From NCBI GenBank assembly GCA_034120015.1, contig JAXEIF010000019.1:1-57147 (forward strand): DNA of 57,147 nt, read 5' to 3'. Source of the stretch: CALXOJ01 sp034120015 (GTDB lineage: Bacteria; Spirochaetota; Spirochaetia; JAFGXN01). Shown here one piece after another: positions 32,112 through 41,116 of this stretch. A program made the translations under genes and the position numbers. Position 1 is the stretch's first letter. Every line of letters begins with the position of its first letter. The notes under the pieces were generated by a model. That model did no database searches. It was not told the DNA's origin and saw only the letters and a program-made list of their open reading frames with translations.

Positions 32112-33262
32112 GTTCGTTTTACAGGAAAGCGCTTTCCAAAGCGGAAGAATCACCCGAAAAACTGCTTTCGGTAGCCCGCTCTATGCTGAACCGGTGTCAG
32201 CTGTCGGAAACTGTATTTGATTCTCTCTCGACAGGGCTGGTTGTATTTGACGGAGAAGGGGAAACGGTTGATTTTAACCGGCAGGCACGACGTTTTTTTC
32301 CCGGCCTGCAGCGTAAAGAAAAACCCGATATTTCCGTTTTCCGTTACCCGGAACTGGTTTCTTTTTTGGAAGAAACGCTTTCGGCCGATCTTCGCTATCA
32401 GTGTAGGGAATTCCGCATTCCGAGAAAAGAGAGTGCACCGCTTGTGCTGGAAGTGCTGTGCGACCCCTGGGTAGAAGAGGGAAAGATTTTGGGCATGATC
32501 GTTCAGCTGCGTGATATTACGGAACGGGAGTCTGAGCATCAAAAAAATGATGTCAGCGAACGGCTCAATTCGCTGCTGAGTATGACAGCATCGGTTGCTC
32601 ATGAAATCAAAAACCCGCTGGCAGCCATGTCTCTTTACATTGATATTTTAAAAAAAAGACTGGATAAACTTTCCGTCGGCGACGGGAAACTGAGTGAATG
32701 TACCGATGTTCTTTCGGAAGAAATCGAACGCCTGAATGCGATTGTTTCCGGATTTCTGATGACATTGCGACCGATGGATCTTCCCTCCGATCCCGTACCT
32801 CTGGACGGTTTGATGGATGATGTCGCCCGACTGGTCCGTTATGATTTGGAAACACGTCATATCGAACTGATAATGAAAAAAGACGAAAATGTTCCCGGGG
32901 TCATTGCCGATCTGCACAAAATCAAACAGGTTCTGCTGAATCTGATTAATAATTCGATCAACGCGATGCCTGACGGCGGACGTTTGACGCTTTCACTTTT
33001 TTGTGATCGCGATAATGTAGCCCTTTCCGTAAGGGATACGGGGAAGGGAATTCCCGAGCGGCTGTTGCCGCGGATTTTTGATCCGTACTTTACCACAACG
33101 GCGTCGGGAACCGGTTTGGGGCTGACAATTGTTTATCAGATCATGAAGAGTCACGGCGGTGATATTCTTGTCGATTCGACGGAAGGAGAAGGATCTGTTT
33201 TTACATTGCTGTTTCCCGTTCCTCAGAAGGATATCTCGCTGTTATCGGGAGAAAATGCATGA
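32108..33262 (+). CDS. NtrB-like sensor histidine kinase, soluble
   Basis: 384 residues, no membrane segment. A PAS-like domain (about 35-140, STGLVVFDGEGETVDFNRQA), HisKA with H165 in SVAHEIKNPLAAM, and HATPase_c with NLINNSINAM, VRDTGKGIPE and GTGLGLTIVY. The arrangement matches NtrB/AtoS-type kinases that phosphorylate a sigma54 activator, encoded next. AAAGGA is the ribosome site; it overlaps both neighbours by 4 nt. The signal sensed is not readable. Nitrogen control is only one possibility. Confidence 0.92.
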   Translation: MSSFYRKALSKAEESPEKLLSVARSMLNRCQLSETVFDSLSTGLVVFDGEGETVDFNRQARRFFPGLQRKEKPDISVFRYPELVSFLEETLSADLRYQCREFRIPRKESAPLVLEVLCDPWVEEGKILGMIVQLRDITERESEHQKNDVSERLNSLLSMTASVAHEIKNPLAAMSLYIDILKKRLDKLSVGDGKLSECTDVLSEEIERLNAIVSGFLMTLRPMDLPSDPVPLDGLMDDVARLVRYDLETRHIELIMKKDENVPGVIADLHKIKQVLLNLINNSINAMPDGGRLTLSLFCDRDNVALSVRDTGKGIPERLLPRIFDPYFTTTASGTGLGLTIVYQIMKSHGGDILVDSTEGEGSVFTLLFPVPQKDISLLSGENA

Positions 33263-34629
33263 AGCCTGTAATTTTGGTTATCGATGACGAAAAAAATATC
33301 CGTTCCGGACTTCGTTTATTGTTGGAAGATGAGGATTACGATGTCAGAGAAGCGTCCGACGGCGAAACAGGTTTAAGAATCTTGAAAACGGAACCTGTTG
33401 ATCTGGTTATCAGCGATTTGCGTTTGCCCGGTCTAAGCGGCGAAGAAGTGGTTGAAACGGTTCATAAACTTTATCCCGCTGTTCCGATTATTGTTCTGAC
33501 AGGTCACGGAACCGTCGATAACGCCGTTGACTGTATGCGTCGGGGCGCCTATGATTTTCTGACAAAACCGTTGAATTTCGACCGTCTGCTGCTTTTGATT
33601 CAGCGATGTCTGGATAAACGCCTTTTGATGCGGAAACAGGAAGAGCTGACCCGGGAACTGAATCGGCTGAAAGAGCAGAACCGTTTCGAAAAGCTGATCG
33701 GGAAAAGTGCTCCGATGCGTCATATTATGGAGGTGATTGCCCAGGTGGCACCGACCAAAACATCGGTACTGATAACGGGTGAAAGCGGTGTGGGAAAGGA
33801 ACTGGTGGCACAGGCCATTCATGCACTTTCGGAACGAAGCCGTAAAGAGATGATATCGGTTCACTGTGCCGCTCTCAGTGAATCACTGCTTGAAAGTGAA
33901 CTGTTCGGGCATGAAGAGGGGGCTTTCACGGGTGCGGTTTCGCGTCGGAAAGGACGTTTCGAGCTGGCAGACGGCGGAACCCTCTTTCTTGATGAAATCG
34001 GTGAAATCAATCAGAGCGTGCAGATTAAAATTCTGAGGGTATTGCAGGAGCGTTCATTCGAGCGTGTGGGCGGTGAAAAAACGATTCATACCGATGTGCG
34101 TGTTATCGCGGCCACCAACCGCAATCTGACGGAAGAAATCCGCAAAGGAAATTTTCGTGAAGATTTGTATTACCGGTTGAATGTTGTCAATATTCATGTG
34201 CCGCCTCTTCGCGAACGTCAGGAAGATATTCCGCTGCTGGCCGTTTCTTTTTTGCACGAACTGTCGAAAGAGAACGGGAAAAAAATAGACGGATTCGATA
34301 AAAAAGCGCTTTCCGCATTGTACCGCTACGAATGGCCAGGTAATGTCAGAGAATTGAGAAATGCCATTGAAAGTGCCGTTGTTTTTTGCAAGGGGAATTT
34401 GGTGACGGTTTCCGATTTGCCGCCTCAGATTCAGGGATCGGCCGCGGGAGAAAACGGTCTGGTTCTGGCTCCGGGAATTTCTCTATCCGATGCGGAAAAG
34501 GAAGTGATTCTGTATACGCTGTCCCAATGCGGCGGTAATAAAACAAAAACGGCCGAAATTCTGCAAATCGGCCGTAAAACATTACATCGAAAATTAAACG
34601 AATACGGAATTGTCTCGGAAGAAGATTAA
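33259..34629 (+). CDS. NtrC-family sigma54-dependent response regulator
   Basis: 456 residues. Receiver domain with D53 in ISDLRLPGLSGEE; AAA+ domain with Walker A GESGVGKE (near residue 174), the sigma54-contacting GAFTGA loop (near 222), Walker B GGTLFLDEIGE and the arginine-finger region RHxx...NRNLTEEI; Fis-type helix-turn-helix at the C-terminus (KTAEILQIGRKTLHRKL). It implies that the genome has RpoN. Partner of the kinase upstream by overlap. No clear -24/-12 promoter was found in this window, so its targets are unknown. The stop TAA shares TTAA with the lysC stop. Confidence 0.94.
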   Translation: MKPVILVIDDEKNIRSGLRLLLEDEDYDVREASDGETGLRILKTEPVDLVISDLRLPGLSGEEVVETVHKLYPAVPIIVLTGHGTVDNAVDCMRRGAYDFLTKPLNFDRLLLLIQRCLDKRLLMRKQEELTRELNRLKEQNRFEKLIGKSAPMRHIMEVIAQVAPTKTSVLITGESGVGKELVAQAIHALSERSRKEMISVHCAALSESLLESELFGHEEGAFTGAVSRRKGRFELADGGTLFLDEIGEINQSVQIKILRVLQERSFERVGGEKTIHTDVRVIAATNRNLTEEIRKGNFREDLYYRLNVVNIHVPPLRERQEDIPLLAVSFLHELSKENGKKIDGFDKKALSALYRYEWPGNVRELRNAIESAVVFCKGNLVTVSDLPPQIQGSAAGENGLVLAPGISLSDAEKEVILYTLSQCGGNKTKTAEILQIGRKTLHRKLNEYGIVSEED

Positions 34630-35963
34630 CCGAAAAACGCTTTATGAAGCGCGACAATCGCTTCGTTGAGTTTATGGCTCGGAACCAGCGCACTCAGGTT
34701 TGTATCCGAAGCTCCCAAAGAAATCATGCGAATATTTGTGCCTTCCAGGGCGGCAAATGCTTTTGTGATATTTCGGGAATCCTTCCAAATACCTTTTCCG
34801 ACAAGACAGACAATCGCTTTATCTTCTCCGACGGAAACGGATCCCAATTTTTCGAGATCGGTTCTGATTTCCGCAAGCTTATCGGTTTTGTTGATGGTCA
34901 TGGAGACGGAAACTTCGCTGGTGGAGACCAGATCTACGGAAGTGTTATGGTCCTGAAAAATCGCAAACAGTCGGGCCAGGAATCCGACGGCATTCATCAT
35001 TCTTGAAGAAACAACAGTCACCAGTGTTACGTTTTTCTTGCCCGAAATCGCTTTTAATCCTTCATACGCCGTTTTTTCCGCAATTCGTGTAAAAATGCCC
35101 TCGGGATCCCGGGTGTTTAAAACCGTCACCGGAATTTTTTTCGAAACCGCCGGTTGAATCGTTGCGGGGTGAACCACCTTGGCACCGAAAAAGGCCAGTT
35201 CGGCCGCTTCTTCGTACGAAATTTCATTAATGGTTTTGGCTTCGGGAACCAGACGGGGATCGGTTGTCATGATTCCGTTGACGTCGGTCCAGATTTGAAT
35301 TTCCTGAGCATCGAGAATCGAACCGAAAATCGCTGCTGTATAGTCGGATCCGCCGCGTCCCAACGTTGTGGTCAGCGAGTTGCTGTCGCTGCCGATAAAT
35401 CCCTGAGCGATATAAAGCCTTCCGGGTTGGGGACTGATGGCATTGCGGACAGCGGCAGCCGTAGCATCGAAATCGACGGCAGCTTCGCCGTAGACACTGT
35501 CGGTTTTAATCAGCTGACGCGAATCGAGCCAAACCGCATCAATCCCCATTTCCAGTGCGCGGGCATGAAGCAGTACCGTCGACAGGAGTTCGCCGCAGGA
35601 AATAACGGCATCGTAGCTTTGCGGACTGCATTCTTTCAGATAGGCACAGCCGCGAAGGATGGAACGCAGTTCGGTAATGATTTCGTTTATCCGGCTGCCG
35701 GCGTAATCGAGATTTTTTCCTTTCAGAAATTCGTAGGCACATTTCAGATGCCGTTCTTTGATGGCATCGACAATTTCCAGTGCCCGCTTGCCGTTTCCGG
35801 CAACGGCCTCGACGGTGGTTTCGATCAGACTGTCGGTAATTTTCGCCATTGCCGAAGAAATCAAAACAGGCGCCTTGTCGATCCGTTCGGCCGTGATGGC
35901 AAGAGCACGATTCATAGAAGAACTGTCCTGAACGGATGTGCCGCCGAATTTTAAAACAATCAT
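34626..35963 (-). CDS. lysC: aspartate kinase
   Basis: Phosphorylates aspartate, the first step to lysine, threonine and methionine. 445 residues with KFGGTSVQDS at the N-terminus, the LGRGGSDYTAA motif near residue 205, and C-terminal tandem ACT domains (about 310-440) for feedback control (VTVVSSRMMNAVGFLARLF, VCLVGKGIWK). Start ATG 35963, with AGGAGAAGG upstream, 9 nt after the asd stop. With asd it forms the first two steps of the pathway. Confidence 0.95.
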   Translation of the reverse strand: MIVLKFGGTSVQDSSSMNRALAITAERIDKAPVLISSAMAKITDSLIETTVEAVAGNGKRALEIVDAIKERHLKCAYEFLKGKNLDYAGSRINEIITELRSILRGCAYLKECSPQSYDAVISCGELLSTVLLHARALEMGIDAVWLDSRQLIKTDSVYGEAAVDFDATAAAVRNAISPQPGRLYIAQGFIGSDSNSLTTTLGRGGSDYTAAIFGSILDAQEIQIWTDVNGIMTTDPRLVPEAKTINEISYEEAAELAFFGAKVVHPATIQPAVSKKIPVTVLNTRDPEGIFTRIAEKTAYEGLKAISGKKNVTLVTVVSSRMMNAVGFLARLFAIFQDHNTSVDLVSTSEVSVSMTINKTDKLAEIRTDLEKLGSVSVGEDKAIVCLVGKGIWKDSRNITKAFAALEGTNIRMISLGASDTNLSALVPSHKLNEAIVALHKAFFG

Positions 35964-35972
35964 TGCCTTCTC

Positions 35973-37010
35973 CTAATTCAGGTAACCGAGTGCAACCAGA
36001 GTTTCCGCATTCAGAATAGCGGCTCCGGCAGCGCCGCGAACGGTATTGTGTCCCATAACGGTCATTTTAATGTCGAAGATAGAACACTCACGGATTCTGC
36101 CCACACAGGCTGCCATTCCGTTTTCTTTCCAGACATCACGGGCCGGTTGCGGGCGGTTGTCTTCTTCGAAAACCAGAATCGGCTGTTTCGGTGCAAACGG
36201 AAGCTGTTTTTCCTGAGGAATCCCTTTGAAGTTTCGCAGTGTTTCCTTAACCTGTTCGACGGTCGGCTTGTTTTTGAAAAGAATCGAAACCGATTCGGTA
36301 TGTCCGTCGAAAACGGGAACGCGGTTGCAGTGGGCACTGACAACAAAAGGCGCCGGAACCAGTTCTCCGTTTTTCAGATCGGCCAGAATTTTTTGTGCCT
36401 CGCATTCCATTTTCGGTTCTTCGCCGCCGATAAACGGAATCACGTTGCCGAGAATATCCATCGAAGCAACACCGGGGTATCCCGCACCGGAAATGGCCTG
36501 CATGGTAGAGACAAAAACTTTCTCCACTCCGAATGCTCGATGGAGGGGAGCCAGAACCATTGCCAGAAACATGGTCGAACAGTTCGAGTTGGTGATAATG
36601 GCTCCTTTATAGGGCTGGACTTTAATCAGTTCGAAATGCTCGGGATTGACTTCCGGGATAATAATGGGAACATCTTTATCCATCCGGTGATTTTTCGAAT
36701 TGCTGATGACGAAGTGACCTCTTCGGGCATATTCTTCTTCCGCAGGTCCGGCAACTTCGGCATCCATTCCCGAGAAGAGAATCCGGCTGTCGAGACTGTC
36801 ATCGGTCGTTTTTACAACCAGATCGGCAACATTTTCGGGTATAAAACGGTCCTGTTTCCAACTGACGGCATCTTTGTATTTTTTCCCGGCACTTCGGGAA
36901 GAGGCAACCACTTCCGTAACTTCGAAAAAGGGATGATTTTCAAGCAAAGAAATAAACTTTTGTCCGACTGTTCCGGTGGCGCCCAAAACGGCAACCGAAA
37001 TCTTTTCCAT
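35973..37010 (-). CDS. asd: aspartate-semialdehyde dehydrogenase, archaeal/fungal type
   Basis: Reduces aspartyl phosphate to the semialdehyde with NADPH. 345 residues. N-terminal VAVLGATGTVGQKF is the nucleotide-binding loop; the catalytic cysteine is in ITNSNCSTMFLAM; further GAGYPGVASMD and GHTESVS. The sequence resembles the archaeal/fungal-like subclass, not the E. coli form. First gene of asd-lysC. GGAGG lies upstream of ATG 37010 and the promoter is at 37038-37065. Confidence 0.95.
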   Translation of the reverse strand: MEKISVAVLGATGTVGQKFISLLENHPFFEVTEVVASSRSAGKKYKDAVSWKQDRFIPENVADLVVKTTDDSLDSRILFSGMDAEVAGPAEEEYARRGHFVISNSKNHRMDKDVPIIIPEVNPEHFELIKVQPYKGAIITNSNCSTMFLAMVLAPLHRAFGVEKVFVSTMQAISGAGYPGVASMDILGNVIPFIGGEEPKMECEAQKILADLKNGELVPAPFVVSAHCNRVPVFDGHTESVSILFKNKPTVEQVKETLRNFKGIPQEKQLPFAPKQPILVFEEDNRPQPARDVWKENGMAACVGRIRECSIFDIKMTVMGHNTVRGAAGAAILNAETLVALGYLN

Positions 37011-37037
37011 GTAAAATTCCTCCGTATAATTGTTACC

Positions 37038-37065
37038 ATTTTATTCAAAAAACGGAAAAAGTCAA
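37038..37065 (-). promoter_or_regulatory. promoter of asd-lysC
   Basis: -35 TTGACT (37065-37060), 16-nt spacer, -10 TAAAAT (37043-37038) on the minus strand; the leader of about 20 nt holds GGAGG. Confidence 0.7.
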
Positions 37066-37111
37066 TCTGTTACGAAATCATTCAAACGGATAAAAAAAGT
37101 TGGTAAACCGC

Positions 37112-37140
37112 TTGCACAAATTTCGACTCTCGGCTATAAT
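37112..37140 (+). promoter_or_regulatory. promoter of tRNA-Pro
   Basis: -35 TTGCAC (37112-37117), 17-nt spacer, perfect -10 TATAAT (37135-37140). The tRNA starts 12 nt downstream. Confidence 0.8.
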
Positions 37141-37151
37141 AACAGCGTTAT

Positions 37152-37223
37152 CGGGGTGTAGCGCAGTGGTAGCGCGCTGCGTTCGGGACGCAGAAGTCGC
37201 GGGTTCAAGTCTCGCCACTCCGA
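37152..37223 (+). tRNA. tRNA-Pro (anticodon CGG)
   Basis: A full cloverleaf of 72 nt: acceptor CGGGGTG / CACTCCG (one G-U), D arm GCGC-AGTGGTA-GCGC, anticodon arm CTGCG-TTCGGGA-CGCAG with anticodon CGG (reads CCG), T arm GCGGG-TTCAAGT-CTCGC, discriminator A. The 3' CCA is not encoded and must be added. Its own promoter and terminator make it a single-gene unit. Confidence 0.96.
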
Positions 37224-37230
37224 AAAAAAA

Positions 37231-37256
37231 GATGTCCGAAAGGACATCTTTTTTTT
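37231..37256 (+). terminator. intrinsic terminator after tRNA-Pro
   Basis: Stem GATGTCC (37231-37237) / GGACATC (37242-37248), loop GAAA, then eight T. A run of A precedes it, so it also works for the leftward fucosidase transcript. Confidence 0.92.
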
Positions 37257-37273
37257 ACCGGTACAACCACGAT

Positions 37274-39478
37274 TTACCGAACAAAAATTTTTATTTCGGC
37301 GACGGAAGCTGTCGTGCCGTTCTCGGCGATTTGCAGGGGAATCAGCCGGATACAGGAGGCTTCGACCGGGTTTTCGAATTCGCAGAATCGTTCCGTCGGA
37401 TCGTTGATTAAATTGCCGAATCGGAATTCACGGACCGGGATCCAGGTCTCTCCGTCGTTTGATATCTCGATGCGGCCGGCCTCGATTTTGCCGTTGCGGC
37501 CGGTTTGGGGCGGCAGATAGGAGATTCCGGAAAGAAGGGACCGAGTTTTAAGGCGGTACACGAATGCCGATTTTTCCGGGGCTGTGCCGTCAAACGGTAC
37601 CGTCAGTACCGTTTCCGGATGACCGTCGATTGTCCGGCGGTCGGGAATCGAGTCGAAAGCCGATCCCGGCAGACCGAGTCGGACTTCCGTCAGAGGCCCC
37701 GGTTCTCCGTTCAAATAAGGGCGAATTTTCAAAACCCCGCCTTCGGGAAGCCGAAACGGAAATTTATAGAGATTGGAATTCTCCGGATGCGGCTCACTGC
37801 CGTCCAATGTGTAGCGGATGGTTTGTCCTGTTTTGACGGTTTCCCTGTCTCCGGAGAGTTTCCATGTGAAGCGGTTGCGGCTGAAGCCCAATTTTACTTT
37901 TCCGTTTTTTCCGTATTCGATAAAGACCGGATCGGGCTGCGGTGCCGCGTAGTAAGCATTCATTTCGGCTACGGCCGGGGGCAGACGGGAAGAAGTGACC
38001 TGTACCCGGAACTGATCCGTTGTAACCGGATTGAACCGGAGAATTTTTTTTCTTCCGACACAGGTGCCTTCGCCGATTGTCTGCCATTTCCCGTCGACGG
38101 AAGCCTGAAGACGAAAGGATTCGATTCTCTGTCCGACCGTTTCGTACGCTTCCCGAATCAGGAAGCGGGTGACCGTTCGTTCCGAATCGAGGTTCAGTAT
38201 AAATTCGTGTCCCTCTTCGAATGTTTTCGGATTGCTGTCGGTGAAGACGGACCCCGGCGCTCCGAACGGATTTCCGTAGACTTCGCGAATGCGTCGTCCG
38301 ACTTCCTTTAAAACCGCTTCGTCCCGCAGCGAAAAACGGCCTTCCCGGTTAGGCGGAATATTGAGAATGAGGACGGCATTTCCGCCGACGGACCGCTCGT
38401 AAATATCGAAAACATTGTCCGCCGAACGGACCTGCTGGGAAGTGTCGTCGCGGTAAAACCATCCGTGTCGAATCGAGGTGTCGACTTCCGCAGGCAAAAA
38501 GTAGAGACAACGGGCACCGTAAAGTTTTTCACGGCTTCCCAAATCGGCATCGGTCATATCGGGCCATGTGCATTCTTCCGGCATTACCGGTAACGGAATG
38601 ACACTCCATTCCGATTTCCGTGTGTGACCGGCCTCGTTTCCGCACCAGCGTGCATCGGGGCCTTTCCCGAAAATAACGGCTTCGGGGGCCAGTGTACGAA
38701 TCAGTTCGTACCATTCTTTATACGCATACTGCTGACCGCCTTTCGATTTCGGGGTGGCGCCGTCGAACCAGACTTCGTGAATCGGTCCGTATTCCGTCAG
38801 CAGTTCGAAAAGCTGGTTCAGAAAATATTCGTTATAATCATCGACTTTAAACCGGAATGTTCTTTTGTCGGCAAAGGGTCGGCCTTCTACCGGACGGGGA
38901 ATAATCCGTTCCGTGTAGGGACTTCTGTTTCCGTAGAGCCCCTCGGGGGATTCGATTTGGTACAAATCGGCGGGAGATAAGTAGACACCCAACTTTAACC
39001 CGTATTTCCGGCATGATTCGGAAAGACTTTTCAGAATATCGCCGTGTCCGTTTTCGAAATTCAAAGAAGAGGCGACACTGTGATTTGTATATCTTGTCTG
39101 CCAGAGACAGAATCCGTCGTGATGTTTGACTGTCAGAACGACCTGTGTCATGCCGGCTTCTTTCATAATCCGGCACCACTGATCGGTATCGGGTGAGGAG
39201 GGGGCAAAAATCATCGGATCTTCGAAACCGTTTCCCCATTCGTTTCCGGTATATGTGTTCGGACCGAAATGGATAAATCCGATAAATTCCCGGTCCATAT
39301 AAGCCGCCTGACGGGGTTTCGGAATGACATTGGCTGCTTTTTCGATAATCTGTTCGCGACTGTCACCCGGTTCGATTTCGATGCAATGGGATGGGGCTGT
39401 TTCGGAAAAACCGGGGAGTACGGCTGCTGTCAGCAAGATTCCGATCCAAAACCGGCAAAGTCTTTTAAATAAAATCAT
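37274..39478 (-). CDS. alpha-L-fucosidase (GH29) with C-terminal binding domains, exported
   Basis: 734 residues with a signal peptide (about 1-26). GH29 barrel (about 55-410): FIHFGPNTYTG, LTVKHHDGFCLW and EVWFDGA, whose D239 is the likely nucleophile. After the barrel comes an F5/8-type (CBM32-like) domain (about 420-520), a chitobiase-type segment (about 525-600, FSRNRFTWKLSGDRETV and YTLDGSEP) and a second discoidin-like part. It removes terminal fucose from host or plant glycans in the periplasm or outside. Start ATG 39478 has AAGGAG upstream; a frame reaching 39511 is not supported. Confidence 0.92.
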   Translation of the reverse strand: MILFKRLCRFWIGILLTAAVLPGFSETAPSHCIEIEPGDSREQIIEKAANVIPKPRQAAYMDREFIGFIHFGPNTYTGNEWGNGFEDPMIFAPSSPDTDQWCRIMKEAGMTQVVLTVKHHDGFCLWQTRYTNHSVASSLNFENGHGDILKSLSESCRKYGLKLGVYLSPADLYQIESPEGLYGNRSPYTERIIPRPVEGRPFADKRTFRFKVDDYNEYFLNQLFELLTEYGPIHEVWFDGATPKSKGGQQYAYKEWYELIRTLAPEAVIFGKGPDARWCGNEAGHTRKSEWSVIPLPVMPEECTWPDMTDADLGSREKLYGARCLYFLPAEVDTSIRHGWFYRDDTSQQVRSADNVFDIYERSVGGNAVLILNIPPNREGRFSLRDEAVLKEVGRRIREVYGNPFGAPGSVFTDSNPKTFEEGHEFILNLDSERTVTRFLIREAYETVGQRIESFRLQASVDGKWQTIGEGTCVGRKKILRFNPVTTDQFRVQVTSSRLPPAVAEMNAYYAAPQPDPVFIEYGKNGKVKLGFSRNRFTWKLSGDRETVKTGQTIRYTLDGSEPHPENSNLYKFPFRLPEGGVLKIRPYLNGEPGPLTEVRLGLPGSAFDSIPDRRTIDGHPETVLTVPFDGTAPEKSAFVYRLKTRSLLSGISYLPPQTGRNGKIEAGRIEISNDGETWIPVREFRFGNLINDPTERFCEFENPVEASCIRLIPLQIAENGTTASVAEIKIFVR

Positions 39479-39497
39479 TTGAAACTCCTTCCCTGTC

Positions 39498-39525
39498 ATT
39501 ATAGCATGCATTTGCGGAAAATCAA
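39498..39525 (-). promoter_or_regulatory. promoter of the fucosidase gene
   Basis: Minus strand: -35 TTGATT (39525-39520), 16-nt spacer, perfect -10 TATAAT (39503-39498), then a short leader with AAGGAG. The rest of the gap 39526-39657 holds no recognisable feature. Confidence 0.7.
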
Positions 39526-39657
39526 GAAAAACGTTCGGTCTGATTCCGCTTTCTTTGCCTGTCGGGAGAGCTGTAAGATCGGGGAATCGCTACATAAAAT
39601 ATTAACGGATTTGCGTCGGGATCGGGGGTCTCGTTTTCCAGACCGATCCGGTCGTCG

Positions 39658-41106
39658 TTATTCGAAATCTTCTTTACATATCTTTTCAACCGGAATGCCG
39701 TAATCTCCCGTAAAACAGCCGAGACAGAGGGGCAGACGGGTTTGACGGCAGGCCTGACGGAGTCCCGAAAGCGACAGAAATTTCAGGCTGTCGGCGCCGA
39801 CGGCCCGAGCCATTTTTTCCGGATCGATTTTATTGGCCAGCAGATTCTTTTCGTCGCCGATATCCGTTCCGAAATAACAGGTGTATCGAAATGGGGGTGA
39901 TGATATTCTCATGTGTACCTCTTTGGCGCCGGCTTCCTTTAACGAACGGATAATCAGGGCGCAGGTTGTGCCGCGAACAATGGAATCATCGATTAAGACG
40001 ATTCGCTTTCCTTCGACGTTTCCGCGCAGGGGATTGAGTTTGAGTCGGACCGCGCTTTCTCTCTGTTCCTGAATCGGATAAATAAAACTTCTGCCGATAT
40101 ATCTGTTTTTGACGAAGGAGGAAAGAAACGGCAGTCCGGAGGTTTCCGCATAGCCGAGAGCCGCTTCCCATCCGCTGTCGGGTATCGGTGAAACGGCATC
40201 GGCATCGACGGGCGCCTCTTCTGCCAGGATACGTCCCATTGCCCGTCGGGCCTGAGCCACATTGAGTCCGTCGATCATCGAATCGGGGCGGGCAAAATAA
40301 ATATACTCGAAAACGCAAAGTCCTTTTTTCTTTTCGGGCAGAACCTGTTGTGCAAAAGTGATTTCGCCGTTTTCGATAACCAAGACTTCCCCCGGGCGAA
40401 TATCCCTGAGAAACGAAAACCCGCAGCATTCGACCGCACAGCTTTCCGAAGCGACAACCGTTCCGGTTTCGTTTTGACCGATACAGAGCGGCCGGAATCC
40501 GTGGGGATCCCGAACGGCGATCAGTTGGTGTTTTCCGTTTAAAATCACCAGCGAAAAAGCGCCCTCCAACTTTTTGCACGCTTCGATTACACCTTCCAGC
40601 GTTTTGTTGACGGAGTCCCGACCGCTTAAAAAACTGCGGACGGTTTCGTAGGCAATCAGCGAGGAAATGATTTCGCTGTCGCTGGAGGCGTTAAAATCGA
40701 CACCGCGTTGAAACAATTCCTTTCGCAGAAAGCGGGCATTGATAATGTTGCCGTTGTGGGCAACCGCAATCCGACCGGTCAGATAATCGGTAACGAAGGG
40801 TTGAACATTGGCCGCCGTGTTGTTTCCCGTTGTCGAATACCGGTTGTGACCGATGGCAGTGCGTCCGGGGGGGAGACTTCGGATTTCTCTGTTGCCAAAA
40901 ACCTCGCTGACCAGTCCGAGCCCTTTGTGACAGATGATTTTGTTTTCCGAACAGACGGCGATTCCGGCTCCTTCCTGTCCCCGATGCTGCAGGGAAAGCA
41001 GTCCGTTATAAGTAATTCCGGCTGCCGTGTCTTTTTTTAATGATGCGCCGAAAACAGCGCATTCTTCGTGTAATTTTCGGTCGGAAAACCGTTCGTCCGC
41101 ATTCAT
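39658..41106 (-). CDS. purF: amidophosphoribosyltransferase (glutamine PRPP amidotransferase)
   Basis: First step of de novo purine synthesis, glutamine + PRPP to phosphoribosylamine. 482 residues: a class II glutamine amidotransferase domain after a 15-residue propeptide (EECAVFGAS, nucleophile Cys16), and a PRTase domain with IVLIDDSIVRGTTC. The C-terminal block SGLRQACRQTRLPLCLGCFTGDYG carries conserved cysteines of the Fe-S-containing PurF subclass. Strong GGAGG precedes ATG 41106. It is the last gene of the glutamate-synthase/ANTAR unit, 10 nt after the ANTAR stop, so purine synthesis appears tied to glutamine supply. Confidence 0.94.
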   Translation of the reverse strand: MNADERFSDRKLHEECAVFGASLKKDTAAGITYNGLLSLQHRGQEGAGIAVCSENKIICHKGLGLVSEVFGNREIRSLPPGRTAIGHNRYSTTGNNTAANVQPFVTDYLTGRIAVAHNGNIINARFLRKELFQRGVDFNASSDSEIISSLIAYETVRSFLSGRDSVNKTLEGVIEACKKLEGAFSLVILNGKHQLIAVRDPHGFRPLCIGQNETGTVVASESCAVECCGFSFLRDIRPGEVLVIENGEITFAQQVLPEKKKGLCVFEYIYFARPDSMIDGLNVAQARRAMGRILAEEAPVDADAVSPIPDSGWEAALGYAETSGLPFLSSFVKNRYIGRSFIYPIQEQRESAVRLKLNPLRGNVEGKRIVLIDDSIVRGTTCALIIRSLKEAGAKEVHMRISSPPFRYTCYFGTDIGDEKNLLANKIDPEKMARAVGADSLKFLSLSGLRQACRQTRLPLCLGCFTGDYGIPVEKICKEDFE

Positions 41107-41116
41107 GTTTAACCTC

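Noticed and set aside
32108..34629. Assignment of the histidine kinase/response regulator pair as true NtrB/NtrC
   Set aside because: The architecture matches, but many sigma54 activator pairs have it, and no sigma54 promoter is recognisable at glnN or gltB1. Only NtrB/NtrC-like is justified.
39479..39657. Small open frame in the gap between the fucosidase and purF genes
   Set aside because: It has no ribosome site, overlaps the fucosidase promoter and encodes a basic, Ser/Arg-rich sequence without any motif.
39660..39690. Terminator after purF
   Set aside because: The GACCG-GAT-CGGTC dyad near 39640-39655 is not followed by a T-run on the minus strand.
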